From contig NZ_PGFJ01000001.1 in NCBI RefSeq assembly GCF_002797815.1, forward strand, positions 2,046,001 to 2,110,000: a DNA stretch of 64,000 nucleotides, in the 5' to 3' direction. Positions within the stretch are counted from its first letter, which is position 1. The number at the start of each line of letters is the position of its first letter. Source of the DNA: Mucilaginibacter auburnensis. Lineage in GTDB: Bacteria > Bacteroidota > Bacteroidia > Sphingobacteriales > Sphingobacteriaceae. The notes under the pieces are model-generated. The model was not told the DNA's origin. It saw only the letters and a list, made by a program, of their open reading frames with translations, and did no database searches. The position numbers and the translations under genes were made by a program. This document shows positions 8,956 to 19,500 of this stretch, piece by piece.

Positions 8956-9635
8956 TGCTCGAAATTATTTATAGTGATGAGCAGCTGATAGCCATCAATA
9001 AACCGCATGACCTTTTGGTGCACCGCTCATCTATAGCGGCGGATACTTCAGAATTCGCCTTGCAGTTGCTGCGCGATCAGATAGGGGCCAGGGTTTACCC
9101 TGTTCATCGTCTTGATAGAAAAACAGGTGGTGCTTTGCTATTTGCTTTGGATAAAGATACCGATAAGGCCATGCAGCAGCAATTTATGAACAACCAGGTG
9201 CATAAAAAGTACCTGGCCATTGTGCGGGGACATACACCTGATAGCGGCGAAGTAGACTATTCCTTACGCAAGGAGAACGGCACCCTTCAGGAGGCTTTTA
9301 CGGCCTACCGAACTTTGCAGCTAGCTGAGCTACCTGTTCCGTTGGGTAAACATGAAACCTCGAGGTATTCGTTGGTTGAGGCCGAACCTACTACCGGCAG
9401 GATGCACCAGTTGCGTAAGCATTTCGCGCACATTTTTCATCCTATTATAGGCGATAGAACCCATGGCTGTAATAAACAGAATAAGTTGTTTAAAGAAAAA
9501 TGGGAAATGAACACCATGTTACTACATGCCTCGCAACTCAATTTCCAACATCCCATCACCAATCAACCCATTGAAATAAATGCCAGTCTGCAACCCGAAT
9601 TTATAGTGGTGATGCAGTTAATGGGATGGGAATGA
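8955..9635 (+). CDS. truC: tRNA pseudouridine synthase TruC-like (RluA family)
   Basis: A 226-residue RluA-family enzyme that isomerises uridine to pseudouridine in RNA. The start MLEIIYSDEQLIAINKPHDL and the catalytic motif HRLDRKTGGALLF (aspartate near residue 54) are clear. GRMHQLRKHFAH and HPIIGDRTHG follow, as in TruC, which modifies position 65 of tRNA. There is no S4 domain, also as in TruC. The ATG overlaps the stop of the preceding gene (TAATG). A hairpin immediately after the stop ends the transcript. Confidence 0.9.
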   Translation: MLEIIYSDEQLIAINKPHDLLVHRSSIAADTSEFALQLLRDQIGARVYPVHRLDRKTGGALLFALDKDTDKAMQQQFMNNQVHKKYLAIVRGHTPDSGEVDYSLRKENGTLQEAFTAYRTLQLAELPVPLGKHETSRYSLVEAEPTTGRMHQLRKHFAHIFHPIIGDRTHGCNKQNKLFKEKWEMNTMLLHASQLNFQHPITNQPIEINASLQPEFIVVMQLMGWE

Positions 9636-9675
9636 GTGTTACACAAACAACAAATAACATTTGTGAAACACTTTT
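9635..9675. terminator. Shared terminator of truC and the Dabb gene
   Basis: Inverted repeat AGTGTT-a-CACAAA (9635-9647) and TTTGTG-a-AACACT (9660-9672), with a 12-base loop and T residues at 9673-9675. It fills the 38-base space between two convergent genes and can serve both strands. Confidence 0.75.
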
Positions 9676-10081
9676 ATGCCTCAATAGCGTCATAAACCAC
9701 TACCTTTTCCCACAGCCCGCTGCACTCTTCCACAAACTTTAAATGTATAGGATGCGCCTGGTAAGCTGCCTGATCTGCCAGACTATTAAAAAACATTATC
9801 TCTGACACTGACCAGCTGTTATCCACTACATCGCGTTTTTCGGTACTGGCTACAACACCTACGTGTATCTGACGTACCAAATCAATTTTGCCAAGACTTT
9901 TTACTCCTTTTACTAATTTATCCAGATCGGCTTTTGAACCCGGGTTCTTTAACCAGAAAAGAGCGTGGTGAACTACCGGGTATTTTTCTGCTGTTGTATG
10001 AGTTGACATGGCTGATGCTGCTGTGCCCGCTGCTAAGGCAGCGGTAGTTGTTAAAAATTTTCTACGGTTAGTTGTTTTCAT
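9674..10081 (-). CDS. Dabb (stress-responsive alpha/beta-barrel) protein with Tat-like signal
   Basis: A 135-residue protein. Residues 1-31 form an export signal with a Tat-like NRRKFL motif followed by an alanine-rich hydrophobic stretch. The rest is a single Dabb domain: VVHHALFWLKNPGSKADLDK, then the IHVGVVAST strand and the terminal HLKFVEECSGLWEKVVVYD. Dabb proteins form dimeric ferredoxin-like barrels; their biochemical role is mostly unknown. It lies downstream of the GH2/GH27 pair on the same strand, after 63 bases, and could be a loose third member of that unit. Confidence 0.87.
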   Translation of the reverse strand: MKTTNRRKFLTTTAALAAGTAASAMSTHTTAEKYPVVHHALFWLKNPGSKADLDKLVKGVKSLGKIDLVRQIHVGVVASTEKRDVVDNSWSVSEIMFFNSLADQAAYQAHPIHLKFVEECSGLWEKVVVYDAIEA

Positions 10082-10144
10082 GGGTTGAATGCTATGTGCT
10101 GCTAAAATAAGGTTTCTTTGCTCATAAATAAACTTGGTTATATA

Positions 10145-12586
10145 CTACTTTAAGTTAATGCTCATCTGTGCAGCGCTCAAACCTTCTGCCTCAACTTTTA
10201 GCTGAATAGCGCCTTTTTTACCATTCTTTAACGGTCGTAATATAGCTAATGCAGCTCCCTTGTACGTTTTGCAAACTGGGTTGTTTACACTTTCCATATC
10301 ATTAGGCGAAGCGCTGCCGGAACCGGCAATTTCGCCATCGCCAGACACCGATATTCTTACAGGAACTTCAGCGTTTGGTACAGTATTTCCGTTGGCATCA
10401 GTTATCTCGATCCGTACGTACGATAGATCATTACGGTTGGCATTGATGGCTGCACGGTCGGCAATCAGTTTTATCTTTGCCGGCTTGCCGGTAGTTGTGA
10501 GCTGTTTAATTTCAAGTTCTTTGCCATCTTTTATACCGATGGCTTTTAGCGTTCCGGGTTGATAAGGTACTTTAAAAGTGGCTGTTAGTTTGGTGTCTTC
10601 GCTTAATTTTTGCTCGCCTATTACCTTGCCATTGAGTTCAAGCCTTACCAGAGGGTAGTTGCTAAACACTCTTACATCCATAATCTTGTCTTCGTTCCCG
10701 GCCCAGTTCCAGCTTGACCATTCGTTTGGCCATCCCCATTGGCTTACAATTTCTCTTTTCCCTTCGGGAAACGGCGCGTGTACCAACATTTCCAAATTAC
10801 TGTTCTCCCAAAGCACATCGCGATAGAGCATTTGAGGTTTCTTTGCGCCTGTAATATCAATATCTCCGCAAAAGCCGTTGAACCACGGGAAGGGCCTCAA
10901 AATGCCTTTAACCGTTTCATCATTCAAACGGCTGTTACCTAATCCGGTCTCGCCAAAGTAATCCATAGCCGTCCACACAAAATCGCCAATAACATAAGGA
11001 TGTTTTTTAACCAGCTGCCAATTCTCAAAGGCTTCTTTTGGGTATGATTCGGTACCCATCATTATACGTTCAGGATGTTTAACATGGTCGGCCTCATATT
11101 CTTTGTACATATAATTGTAGCCGCCTACATCCAACATGGCAAATGCAGATATAGTACTTTCCCATTTATAGCCCGGGTGATCCCAAAAACTGCAAATGGC
11201 TTCCGTTACCGGGCGGGTATTGTCCAATCTTTTAACTTCAGCAACCAGCTCTTTTTCAATGGCTAAACCTAATGAATCTACCCGCTCATTTATTTCGTTA
11301 CCGATACTCCAGAAAACAACCGACGGATGGTTACGGTCGCGATGTATCAAGGCTTTCAAATCCTTTTTCCACCATTCTTTAAAATAAAGGTGGTAGTCTT
11401 CCGGGTTTTTGGGCCTTTCCCACATATCAAAAGCTTCGTCAATAACCACTATACCATATTTATCGCAGGCATCTAAAAACTGTTTTGATGGTGGGTTATG
11501 GCTGGTACGTATGGCGTTAAATCCGTTTTTCTTCATCAGTTCAACCCGGCGTTCCTCGGCACGGTCAATGGTAGCCGCACCTAAAAAGCCGTTGTCATGG
11601 TGTAAACATCCGCCTTTCAATAAAACTCTTTTACCGTTTAAAGTGAATCCTGTAACGGCATCAAAATGAATAGTGCGTATGCCAAAAACAGTTTTACTTT
11701 TATCGGTAACCTTTCCGTTGGCTAATACTTCAATTTCGGCAGAATATAGATCAGGCTTTTCTACCGACCACGTTTTAGGCGCATTAACAGTTATGTTTTG
11801 CTCAAATTGAGCGAAAGTTGCGGTTAAAGGCTTTGCAGACGATTTAACTGTTTGAACAACTTTGCCGGTTGGGTCAATTATTTTTATAGATAGCAGTACC
11901 GGCCCTGAGGGTTTACCAGAATTTTCAACAGAAGCGGCTACTTTGATAGTAGCCTTAGCCGCATTTAAATTCTCTGTAGTAATATTAACGCCGTTTTGAG
12001 GCAAATGTACCGTTTGCTTTCTTATCAGCGTAACATGCCTGTAGATGCCCGAGCCACTATACCACCTGGAATTTTTACCCTCGTTAGCAACTTTTACAGC
12101 TATCACATTAGGTTTTCCTGCGGGATTAAGCGCTGCGCTTATATCGACATCAAAAGGCGTGTAGCCGTAAGGTTGTTTAGCTAACAATTTGCCATTCACC
12201 CATACTTCGGAGTTCATGTATACTCCATCAAAATTGATGATGGTTTGGCTGTATTTTTCAGCCGGACTGAAAGTAAACGTTTTGCGGTACCATGCCGTAC
12301 CGCCCATTGTATAGCCTGTTGCTGTTGCACCCGGACTATCTTTAGAAAAAGGGCCTATGATGTTTCCAGGAGACTGATTTCCCAAAGGCTCAATGCTCCA
12401 GTCGTGCGGCAGGTCTACAGTTCGCCATGCTTTATCATCAAAGCCAGCCATCGCTGCACCGTCGGTCGCCTCTTTTTTAAATTTCCAGTTATCGTCAAAA
12501 GGGCTTTCCCTGCGAACGGATTGTGCATTAACACTCAAACTTAACTGGATGCAGGCAATAAGCAATGCGGTTTTAATGGATCTCAT
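10145..12586 (-). CDS. Secreted glycoside hydrolase family 2 (beta-galactosidase-like)
   Basis: An 813-residue exported enzyme (signal peptide ending SVNAQS). Domains in order are: jelly-roll sugar-binding domain (about 25-190), immunoglobulin-like GH2 domain (200-310), TIM barrel (315-600), a DUF4982-type domain (RVFSNYPLVRLELNGKVIG) and a C-terminal GH2 domain 5 (about 705-805). The acid/base glutamate is in VVFWSIGNEINE (about E431) and the nucleophile in MGTESYP (about E513). The fold cleaves beta-linked galactose, but family 2 also includes beta-mannosidases and glucuronidases, so the exact sugar is inferred. It lies 16 bases after the GH27 gene, clearly one operon. Confidence 0.92.
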   Translation of the reverse strand: MRSIKTALLIACIQLSLSVNAQSVRRESPFDDNWKFKKEATDGAAMAGFDDKAWRTVDLPHDWSIEPLGNQSPGNIIGPFSKDSPGATATGYTMGGTAWYRKTFTFSPAEKYSQTIINFDGVYMNSEVWVNGKLLAKQPYGYTPFDVDISAALNPAGKPNVIAVKVANEGKNSRWYSGSGIYRHVTLIRKQTVHLPQNGVNITTENLNAAKATIKVAASVENSGKPSGPVLLSIKIIDPTGKVVQTVKSSAKPLTATFAQFEQNITVNAPKTWSVEKPDLYSAEIEVLANGKVTDKSKTVFGIRTIHFDAVTGFTLNGKRVLLKGGCLHHDNGFLGAATIDRAEERRVELMKKNGFNAIRTSHNPPSKQFLDACDKYGIVVIDEAFDMWERPKNPEDYHLYFKEWWKKDLKALIHRDRNHPSVVFWSIGNEINERVDSLGLAIEKELVAEVKRLDNTRPVTEAICSFWDHPGYKWESTISAFAMLDVGGYNYMYKEYEADHVKHPERIMMGTESYPKEAFENWQLVKKHPYVIGDFVWTAMDYFGETGLGNSRLNDETVKGILRPFPWFNGFCGDIDITGAKKPQMLYRDVLWENSNLEMLVHAPFPEGKREIVSQWGWPNEWSSWNWAGNEDKIMDVRVFSNYPLVRLELNGKVIGEQKLSEDTKLTATFKVPYQPGTLKAIGIKDGKELEIKQLTTTGKPAKIKLIADRAAINANRNDLSYVRIEITDANGNTVPNAEVPVRISVSGDGEIAGSGSASPNDMESVNNPVCKTYKGAALAILRPLKNGKKGAIQLKVEAEGLSAAQMSINLK

Positions 12587-12602
12587 TATTGGCAGATTTA
12601 GT

Positions 12603-13961
12603 TTAATTGGAAATACTCAATAAAACGCTTGCATGCGGCGCAATTGAACGCGACAAGGTGGCATCTGTTTGCGTGGAGGCTGCGCCAGTCCAAAGGTCTT
12701 TTACCTTAACCTTGCCACTTAAGCCCAAATCTTTTAAATTAACAGAAACATTAGCATTTCCGGTATCGCCTATGTTAAATAAAGCTATATAGCGTTGCCC
12801 TGTTTTGCTGTTGCGGGAGGTTATGGCTAATTGTCCGTTCTCCATAAACAATTGCTTTACGTCCGTTCCATCGCGGTGCATCGCCAATACATCTTTATTG
12901 GTTAAAAGTGATTGTGTAAATGCGTCGTTTGATGGCAGGTCGCCGCCAAACATCAATGGTGAGCGGAATATAGTGAAGAAAGTCATCAGCGAGTATTGCT
13001 CTTCTTTGGTTAAGCGGGTCATGCGGTCTTTGCCGCGTTCACCACGTATAGCAATGCGACCAAGCGGTATCATATCACAATCAGGCCAGGTGCCGGGGGA
13101 AATGTAGCTATACCATGGTTGGGCAACCTTCATTAAATGGGTAAGATCTTTCCATATGTCCCAAACATCATCAACCATGCGCCACATGTTAGCATGTTCT
13201 TTAACATGGTCTGCTTTTGCAATGGGTGTTTCACCGGGAGAGGTACTCAAAACCATTGGGCGACCGGTAAGGTCAATGGCGTTGCGTATCAGTTCTATTT
13301 CGCCCTGATGATATGGACGGGAAAGATCATCTATCTTAATAAAATCAACTTCCCATGATGCATAAAGCTCCATAATAGAATTATAATATTCCTGTGCGCC
13401 AGGCTTGTCTGCCAATACAGTATAGTTGTCTTTTAACCATGTACACTGCATTGCGGTAGTATAAATTTTATCGGCAGTTATTCCGTTGGTACCCTTGATA
13501 GGCAGTTTCTCATTCACAGCTTTAACAGGCACACCCCGCATAATGTGGATGCCAAATTTTAAGCCTTTGCTGTGCATGTAATCTGCTAAAGGTTTAAAGC
13601 CTTTGCCATTGGCAGAAGATGGGAAGCGTTTGGTAGATGGTAAATATCTGCCGTACTCATCCATTACATAAATGGGGTCGGTTTGGTTGTAACCACCTGC
13701 CTTGTCATTCTCCACAAACCATCTAATGTCTACTACAATATATTGCCAGCCCAAATTTTTCATGTTGGCAGCCATATAATCTGCATTGGCCTTTACTTCA
13801 GCCTCGGTAACGGTAGGGCCATAAGCGTCCCAGCTGTTCCAGCCCATAGGCGGGGTTTGCGCCCAGCTTTTAAAGTTTGATTTTGTTTGCGCCGATGCTG
13901 TTAACGAGGCAACACAGCATAGCAGCGCGATACCGGTTTTTCTCAAGTAGGAGAATGTCAT
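12603..13961 (-). CDS. Secreted alpha-galactosidase, glycoside hydrolase family 27
   Basis: A 452-residue exported retaining glycosidase. The signal peptide ends at SLTASAQ. The TIM barrel starts with the family signature TPPMGWNSWDAYG; the nucleophile is the first aspartate of KIDD (about 209) and the acid/base lies in WRMVDDVWD (about 265). A short beta-sandwich domain closes the protein. GH27 enzymes remove terminal alpha-galactose (some act on alpha-N-acetylgalactosamine or beta-arabinopyranose). The ATG at 13961 is preferred over a TTG at 13988 because an exact -7 box covers 13986-13993. With the GH2 gene just downstream, the pair probably strips galactose side chains from plant oligosaccharides. 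Confidence 0.93.
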   Translation of the reverse strand: MTFSYLRKTGIALLCCVASLTASAQTKSNFKSWAQTPPMGWNSWDAYGPTVTEAEVKANADYMAANMKNLGWQYIVVDIRWFVENDKAGGYNQTDPIYVMDEYGRYLPSTKRFPSSANGKGFKPLADYMHSKGLKFGIHIMRGVPVKAVNEKLPIKGTNGITADKIYTTAMQCTWLKDNYTVLADKPGAQEYYNSIMELYASWEVDFIKIDDLSRPYHQGEIELIRNAIDLTGRPMVLSTSPGETPIAKADHVKEHANMWRMVDDVWDIWKDLTHLMKVAQPWYSYISPGTWPDCDMIPLGRIAIRGERGKDRMTRLTKEEQYSLMTFFTIFRSPLMFGGDLPSNDAFTQSLLTNKDVLAMHRDGTDVKQLFMENGQLAITSRNSKTGQRYIALFNIGDTGNANVSVNLKDLGLSGKVKVKDLWTGAASTQTDATLSRSIAPHASVLLSISN

Positions 13962-13985
13962 AAAACGATTTAGTTGGTTTATGAC

Positions 13986-13993
13986 CAAAGCTA
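13986..13993 (-). promoter_or_regulatory. -7 promoter box of the GH27-GH2 operon
   Basis: The minus strand reads TAGCTTTG, an exact TAnnTTTG match, 25 bases before the ATG at 13961. It decides against the TTG start at 13988, which would fall inside the box. Confidence 0.55.
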
Positions 13994-14062
13994 TAGATTA
14001 ATTGCCGAATGGACAAACCGGATGTTTGCACAGCGATGATTTTAAACCTATAGCTGTGGGTA

Positions 14063-15583
14063 TCACTGCATCTCAGGCCTCATCTCATATATAGCGCCTT
14101 CATCTCCAAAGTCATACAACTTGATCAGCTTTTGCCTTTCCTGAATATGTTGAAGATTGATCAATTCCGGATTTTCTAACTTGGTAAACCAGATCAGATA
14201 ATAGTGTTTTACCTTATAAAAATCGGCAATTTTGTTAGGGAAGAAACGGTGCGGCAGGTTATTGCAACGGATACCCGATGTAAAATAAGCAGCCTCATGA
14301 GCATCAGAATAAATGGGTATGCCGGGCTTGTAAATATGTTTATTGGCTTTTAAAAAGGTAACAAACTTAGAGAGGTTCCAGGTATCATCTGTATAACCCG
14401 GATTGCCGTAGTCTTTTTGATCATGGTAACGATCACCGTCAGCATAGGCTTCGTTGGCAATAAACACAACCATAACAAGGGTAAAAACCCAGTTAATAAT
14501 TCGTTTCTTCCGAGTATCAAACCGCACATTTCTGAATGCAGTTAGCACCCAACTGGTCAAACTCCATATTAATGGTATCACCATAGGCGATAACAACCTT
14601 GGATTGATGCGTTCATAACGTGAGAAGGTGGATGATATGATGATGAACAATCCGTAGATCAGTCCGAATGTTAAAGCGATATTTTCATAAGATGACATCC
14701 TGCCTCTTATTAATTGATAGATCAACATGCCTGTTAACACAAGTAAAATAACCCATGCCAGGGGAGAGGCTACTGTTTGGTAGTATATAGTATCTATATG
14801 CAACCACTCGGCCATAACCGTTCCAAAATAATACAGGTTCTCGTTAAATGGGGTTATGGATGGCTCGCGCGGACCTGTCATGGTTTTGGTGAGCAGCGCA
14901 TTCCGCATCAGGTTGAGCACAAGCAAAGAGCAGGCAACAACACTATAATTTATAATATGAATTACTTTGCGTTTTAGCTCCAAATTGCGATCAAACAATA
15001 AAAGGAAGCACCCTGTACCTATTATAGTTACACCGGCATAACGGGTTATGGTGCTTACGGCTGCTACAAAGCCAGCCAACACTAACCATTTCAACTCGCG
15101 TGTAAGCATATATTTACGGAAAATTACCATAAAAACCACGCTCAGTAAAATAAACAGGGTTTCAGACCATAAATACGTGTATATCTGCAATAAAGCAGGA
15201 CTCAGCATTATGGCTACTAATAAAAGGCATTTATAAAGGTGAGTTGTGGCTGTAAAACGCTGAACGATCCATCCACATAAATATAATAGCGTTGCAAACA
15301 TTAACCCGTTTAGAATAGGGCCGTAGGTAAATGGGTCAACGCCCGTTACAAACATTATCGTGGCCAGAAAGCTGGGATAAAATACGGGGAAATCAACTAA
15401 AGGTATTCCGTTGAATGTTATTAACGCACCCTCGCTAACCAGGCTCCTTGCGGCACTTGCATACATAATAGAGTCGGGAGATACACCAATGCCGCTATAA
15501 GCGGTATAAAGTTGAATAACAACAAAGCCTAATATTGCGGCAATTAATGAGTCGAGATTTCTTAGATAACGGGGATGTGGCAT
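14063..15583 (-). CDS. GT39/ArnT-like polytopic membrane glycosyltransferase (hypothetical)
   Basis: A 506-residue protein with about eleven hydrophobic segments and a soluble C-terminal tail from about residue 385. The first periplasmic loop has the acidic pair of the GT-C fold (SGIGVSPDSIMYASAARSL), where dolichyl- or undecaprenyl-phosphate-sugar-using transferases keep their catalytic aspartate. Helix spacing resembles the PMT/ArnT (DUF2029-like) group. The substrate is not deducible. It follows gmhB by about 95 bases holding an octamer repeat element, and a surface-glycan role would fit that neighbour. Confidence is moderate because this fold is diverse. Confidence 0.65.
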   Translation of the reverse strand: MPHPRYLRNLDSLIAAILGFVVIQLYTAYSGIGVSPDSIMYASAARSLVSEGALITFNGIPLVDFPVFYPSFLATIMFVTGVDPFTYGPILNGLMFATLLYLCGWIVQRFTATTHLYKCLLLVAIMLSPALLQIYTYLWSETLFILLSVVFMVIFRKYMLTRELKWLVLAGFVAAVSTITRYAGVTIIGTGCFLLLFDRNLELKRKVIHIINYSVVACSLLVLNLMRNALLTKTMTGPREPSITPFNENLYYFGTVMAEWLHIDTIYYQTVASPLAWVILLVLTGMLIYQLIRGRMSSYENIALTFGLIYGLFIIISSTFSRYERINPRLLSPMVIPLIWSLTSWVLTAFRNVRFDTRKKRIINWVFTLVMVVFIANEAYADGDRYHDQKDYGNPGYTDDTWNLSKFVTFLKANKHIYKPGIPIYSDAHEAAYFTSGIRCNNLPHRFFPNKIADFYKVKHYYLIWFTKLENPELINLQHIQERQKLIKLYDFGDEGAIYEMRPEMQ

Positions 15584-15597
15584 TTAATATATTTTAA

Positions 15598-15674
15598 GGC
15601 TGGAATGGTTTAAGGTTGAATGTTAATAGTACCTAAGCATAATTTTCAACTTCACAACCTTGCAACTTTCCAAC
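15598..15674. repeat. Octamer-word repeat element D (NNNNCAAC type)
   Basis: Four 8-mers in register at 15643-15674 read TTTTCAAC, TTCACAAC, CTTGCAAC, TTTCCAAC. A complementary-style arm at 15598-15621 reads GGCTGGAA, TGGTTTAA, GGTTGAAT. AAGGTTG (15612-15618) pairs exactly with CAACCTT (15655-15661). It ends three bases before the gmhB stop codon. Confidence 0.55.
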
Positions 15675-15677
15675 AAC

Positions 15678-16169
15678 TCAATCAATCAGATCCAGCACAG
15701 TGCTAATTGGTTGATCACTGTTGATCAAAATACCTTTAACACCTGCGGCTGTGCCGGCTACTACATCGCGCTCGCGGTCGCCAATAAAGTAGGAGCGTGC
15801 AGGATCTATGTTATATTTTTCTATCCCTTTAACCAACAAACCTGGTTTAGGTTTGCGGCAATCGCAATCTCCGGTAAAATCGGGGTGATGCGGGCAGTAA
15901 AAAAAGTCGGTAAACTCAACGCCGTAAGCCCTGTAATCGTCTCGTAGTTTCTGATGCATTTTTGCCAGTTCGTCCTCGGTGTACCAACCTTTTGCTAATC
16001 CGCCCTGGTTGGTGGCCACAATTAATAAGTAACCGCGGTCCTGCAATGCTTTTAAAGCCGCAAAGTTGTCAAGTACCTCAAAGTCTTCAATACGGCGTAT
16101 ATAATCACCTAATTCACGGTTAAGGACTCCATCCCTATCTAGGAAAACTGCTTTGTTTTTTTCAATCAT
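15678..16169 (-). CDS. gmhB: D-glycero-beta-manno-heptose 1,7-bisphosphate 7-phosphatase (HAD-IIIA)
   Basis: A 163-residue HAD phosphatase. The catalytic DRDGVLNRE motif carries the nucleophile and acid aspartates. GmhB-type zinc ligands are present as CPHHP followed by DCDCRKPKPG, and the final motif is FIGDRERDVVAG. It makes ADP-heptose precursors for lipopolysaccharide core; the same fold also occurs in histidinol-phosphate phosphatase, but no his genes are near. The start at 16169 (MIEKNKAVFLDRDG) is preferred over 16196 because an exact -7 box occupies 16185-16192. Confidence 0.9.
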   Translation of the reverse strand: MIEKNKAVFLDRDGVLNRELGDYIRRIEDFEVLDNFAALKALQDRGYLLIVATNQGGLAKGWYTEDELAKMHQKLRDDYRAYGVEFTDFFYCPHHPDFTGDCDCRKPKPGLLVKGIEKYNIDPARSYFIGDRERDVVAGTAAGVKGILINSDQPISTVLDLID

Positions 16170-16184
16170 TGCATCAAATTTTTG

Positions 16185-16192
16185 CAAAGTTA
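16185..16192 (-). promoter_or_regulatory. -7 promoter box of gmhB
   Basis: The minus strand reads TAACTTTG, an exact TAnnTTTG match, 16 bases before the gmhB ATG at 16169. It places the transcription start only about ten bases before that codon. Confidence 0.55.
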
Positions 16193-16196
16193 GCAA

Positions 16197-16524
16197 TTAT
16201 GTTATGCCGCCTAATTAAAACATTATAAATCTGTTAAAACCATAAAAAGTGACGCATTAGTAAGTTTTTTAGTGCTTTTTTCTTAATTTAGGTTAGGTTT
16301 AACGTTTGTATTAAGCTGCTGTTAACAAAAAACTTCGTTGATTGTTTTTTTGATAATTGTAATTATACGAGTCGGTTATTGAAAATATATTAATTTTTTA
16401 CACTTTGAATGTGATAATATTTAACATTATTAAAAAAGTGTGGTAAAGTTTTTAATTGCCTGTTAGTTTATGTATTTTCGTCATTAGACCATATATAAAT
16501 TTTTTAACGGTTTTATTTTTTAAA
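16197..16524. other. Divergent intergenic region upstream of gltB
   Basis: A 328-base AT-rich stretch with no gene-like open frame. A near-match -7 box, TATTTTCG at 16473-16480 (one mismatch), could start the gltB transcript with a leader of about 40 bases. An AACGTT core at 16301 is the only palindrome noticed. I see no riboswitch fold or terminator. Confidence 0.4.
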
Positions 16525-19500
16525 ATGAATCAAACTGATTGCGACCAGGGCCTGTATAGACCAGAATTTGAACACGACTCGTGCGGTACGGGATTTATAA
16601 CCAATATTGACGGGCACAAGAACAACCAGATCATTGATGACGCGCTAACCATGTTAGAGAACATGGAGCACCGTGGCGCCTGCGGCTGTGACCCCGATTC
16701 GGGAGATGGTGCCGGTATTTTATTGCAGATTCCTCATGAATTTTTCATGGAAGAATGCTCTGATCTTGAGATCAGTTTGCCTCAACCAGGTGAGTATGGC
16801 GTAGGTATGCTTTTCCTGCCGAAAGATCCGGCGTTGAAGAAAGCTTGCCGCACCGTTATTGATAATGCTATTGAGAAGCTGGGCCTGCATAAGTTAGGCT
16901 TCCGTAAACCTCCTGTAGACTCATCGGTAATAGGTGAAACTGCACGTAGTGCCGAACCGGATGTTGAGCAGATCTTCGTAGCAAGACCAGCATCAATAAC
17001 CAATGTTGAAGATTTTGAGCGCAAGCTTTATGTGTTACGTCGTTATATAAATAAAACAGTTACCGAAACGCTTCCGGGCGCGCGTAACAGCTTTTATTTC
17101 CCTTCGTTCTCTTGCAAAGTAATTGTATATAAAGGGCAGTTAACCACTTACCAGGTGCGTCAGTATTATACTGATCTGCGCGATAAGCGTGTTGCATCTG
17201 GTTTAGCTGTTGTTCACTCACGCTTTTCAACCAATACCTTCCCTTCATGGAAACTCGCTCAGCCTTTCCGCTTAATTGCGCACAATGGTGAGATCAATAC
17301 CTTAACCGGTAACTTGAATTGGTTCTATTCGGGCTTAAAAAATTTAGCCTCAAGCTACTTTACAGCTGAGGAAATGGAAATGTTGCTTCCGGTTATTGAT
17401 AATAACCAGAGTGACTCTGCCTGTTTAGATAACATCATTGAGATACTGCAACATACCGGCCGTTCATTACCACACGTAATGATGATGCTGATACCTGAGG
17501 CTTGGGACGGTAACGAGCAAATGGACCCTATCAAAAAGGCATTCTATGAGTTCCACGCTACTTTGATGGAGCCATGGGATGGCCCTGCCGCTATTAGCTT
17601 TACGGACGGTAAACTGGTAGGTGCGGTATTAGACAGAAACGGTTTACGTCCGCTACGTTACTCTATTACCAGCGATGGCAGAGTAATTGCAGCTTCTGAA
17701 ACCGGTGCTATCAAAATTGACCCAAAAACCATCGTTAAAAACGGCCGCTTACAGCCGGGCAAAATGTTATTGATTGATACCGAACAAGGTGTTATTATAA
17801 CAGACGAGGAAATTAAACAGCAAGTTGCTTCCCGTCAGCCTTATGACCGTTGGTTGGAGAATTATAAAATTAAACTGGAGCACTTATCAGAGCCACGTTT
17901 AGCTTTTGCTAACCTAAGCCCTGATTCTATATTCCGCTACCAACAGGTGTTTGGTTACAGCCGCGAGGATATTGAGACCATTATTAAACCAATGGCGCTT
18001 GACGGTAAGGAGCCAATCGGTTCAATGGGTACTGACGTGCCGCTGGCTATATTATCAGACAAGCCACAGCACCTGTCAAGCTATTTTAAACAATTCTTCG
18101 CCCAGGTTACCAACCCGCCGATAGATCCTATCCGTGAGCGTTTGGTAATGAGCCTTGCTACCTTTATAGGTAACAATGGCAATCTGCTGGATGAGGATAA
18201 AATGCATTGCCATTGCGTAACGCTTAAGCACCCTGTACTTAAAAACCACCAGTTAGAAAAACTGCGTAGTATTGATACCGGTTTGTTCCACGCTAAAACG
18301 CTGCAAACTTATTTCAATGCTGATGGCAATCCCGGTTCATTACAAAAAGGTATTGAGCGAGTTTGCCGCTATGCTGAAGACGCTGTTGCTGATGGTTTTG
18401 AAGTATTGATCCTTTCAGATCGCGCTTTAGATTCTGAACACGCGCCTATTCCGTCATTGTTAGCTGTATCTGCAGTACATCACCACCTGATCAAAAAAGG
18501 CTTACGTGGTTCAGTTGGTATTGTTGCCGAGGCGGGAGATGTTTGGGAAGTTCATCACTTTGCCTGCTTATTAGCGTTTGGTGCAACCGCCATTAACCCA
18601 TACATGGCTCAGGCTACTATTGAAAACTTAAAAGACAGCGGTGCGCTTGATACCAAACTGGATAAAAAGTACTTGTTAAAAAACTATGTTAAGTCTGTAA
18701 ATGATGGCTTGTTAAAAATATTCTCTAAAATGGGTATCTCAACTTTGCAATCATATCACGGTTCACAAGTATTTGAAATTCTGGGTCTTAATAAGGATGT
18801 AGTAAACAAATACTTCTGCGGTGCAGTAACTCGTATAGGAGGTTTAGGCTTAGACGAAATAGCCCGTGAAGCTTTATGCAAACACAAAATTGGTTTTGGT
18901 CCGCAGGCAGAGAACAGATTGTTGCCTGAAGGCGGTATTTACCAATGGAAACGTCGTGGTGAAGAACACTTGTTCAACCCAACTACGGTTCACTTAATAC
19001 AACATGCAACGCGCAGCGGCAGTTACGATGTATATAAAAACTACGCTAAAGCGGTTAATGAGCAAACAGAGAAACATTACACTATCCGCGGTTTGCTTGA
19101 CTTTGTTCATCATCGCGAATCGATATCAATTGATGAGGTAGAACCGGCAGAAAGCATCATGAAGCGTTTTGCTACAGGTGCAATGTCATTCGGATCTATC
19201 TCTCATGAGGCGCACAGCACCCTTGCTATTGCGATGAACCGCATCGGCGGCAAGAGCAACACAGGCGAAGGTGGTGAAGACGAGATACGCTACAAACCTT
19301 TGGAAAATGGCGACTCCATGCGTTCTGCTATCAAACAGGTGGCATCAGGCCGTTTTGGTGTAACGTCAAACTACCTTACTAATGCCGATGAGTTACAGAT
19401 CAAAATGGCTCAGGGCGCAAAACCGGGAGAAGGTGGCCAGTTACCGGGCGATAAAGTGGATAGCTGGATAGCTAAAACCCGTCACTCAACGCCGGGTGTT

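Noticed and set aside
16456..16524. N-terminal extension of gltB from an upstream ATG
   Set aside because: It adds 23 hydrophobic residues before the normal propeptide; the ATG at 16525 gives the usual distance to catalytic cysteine 20.
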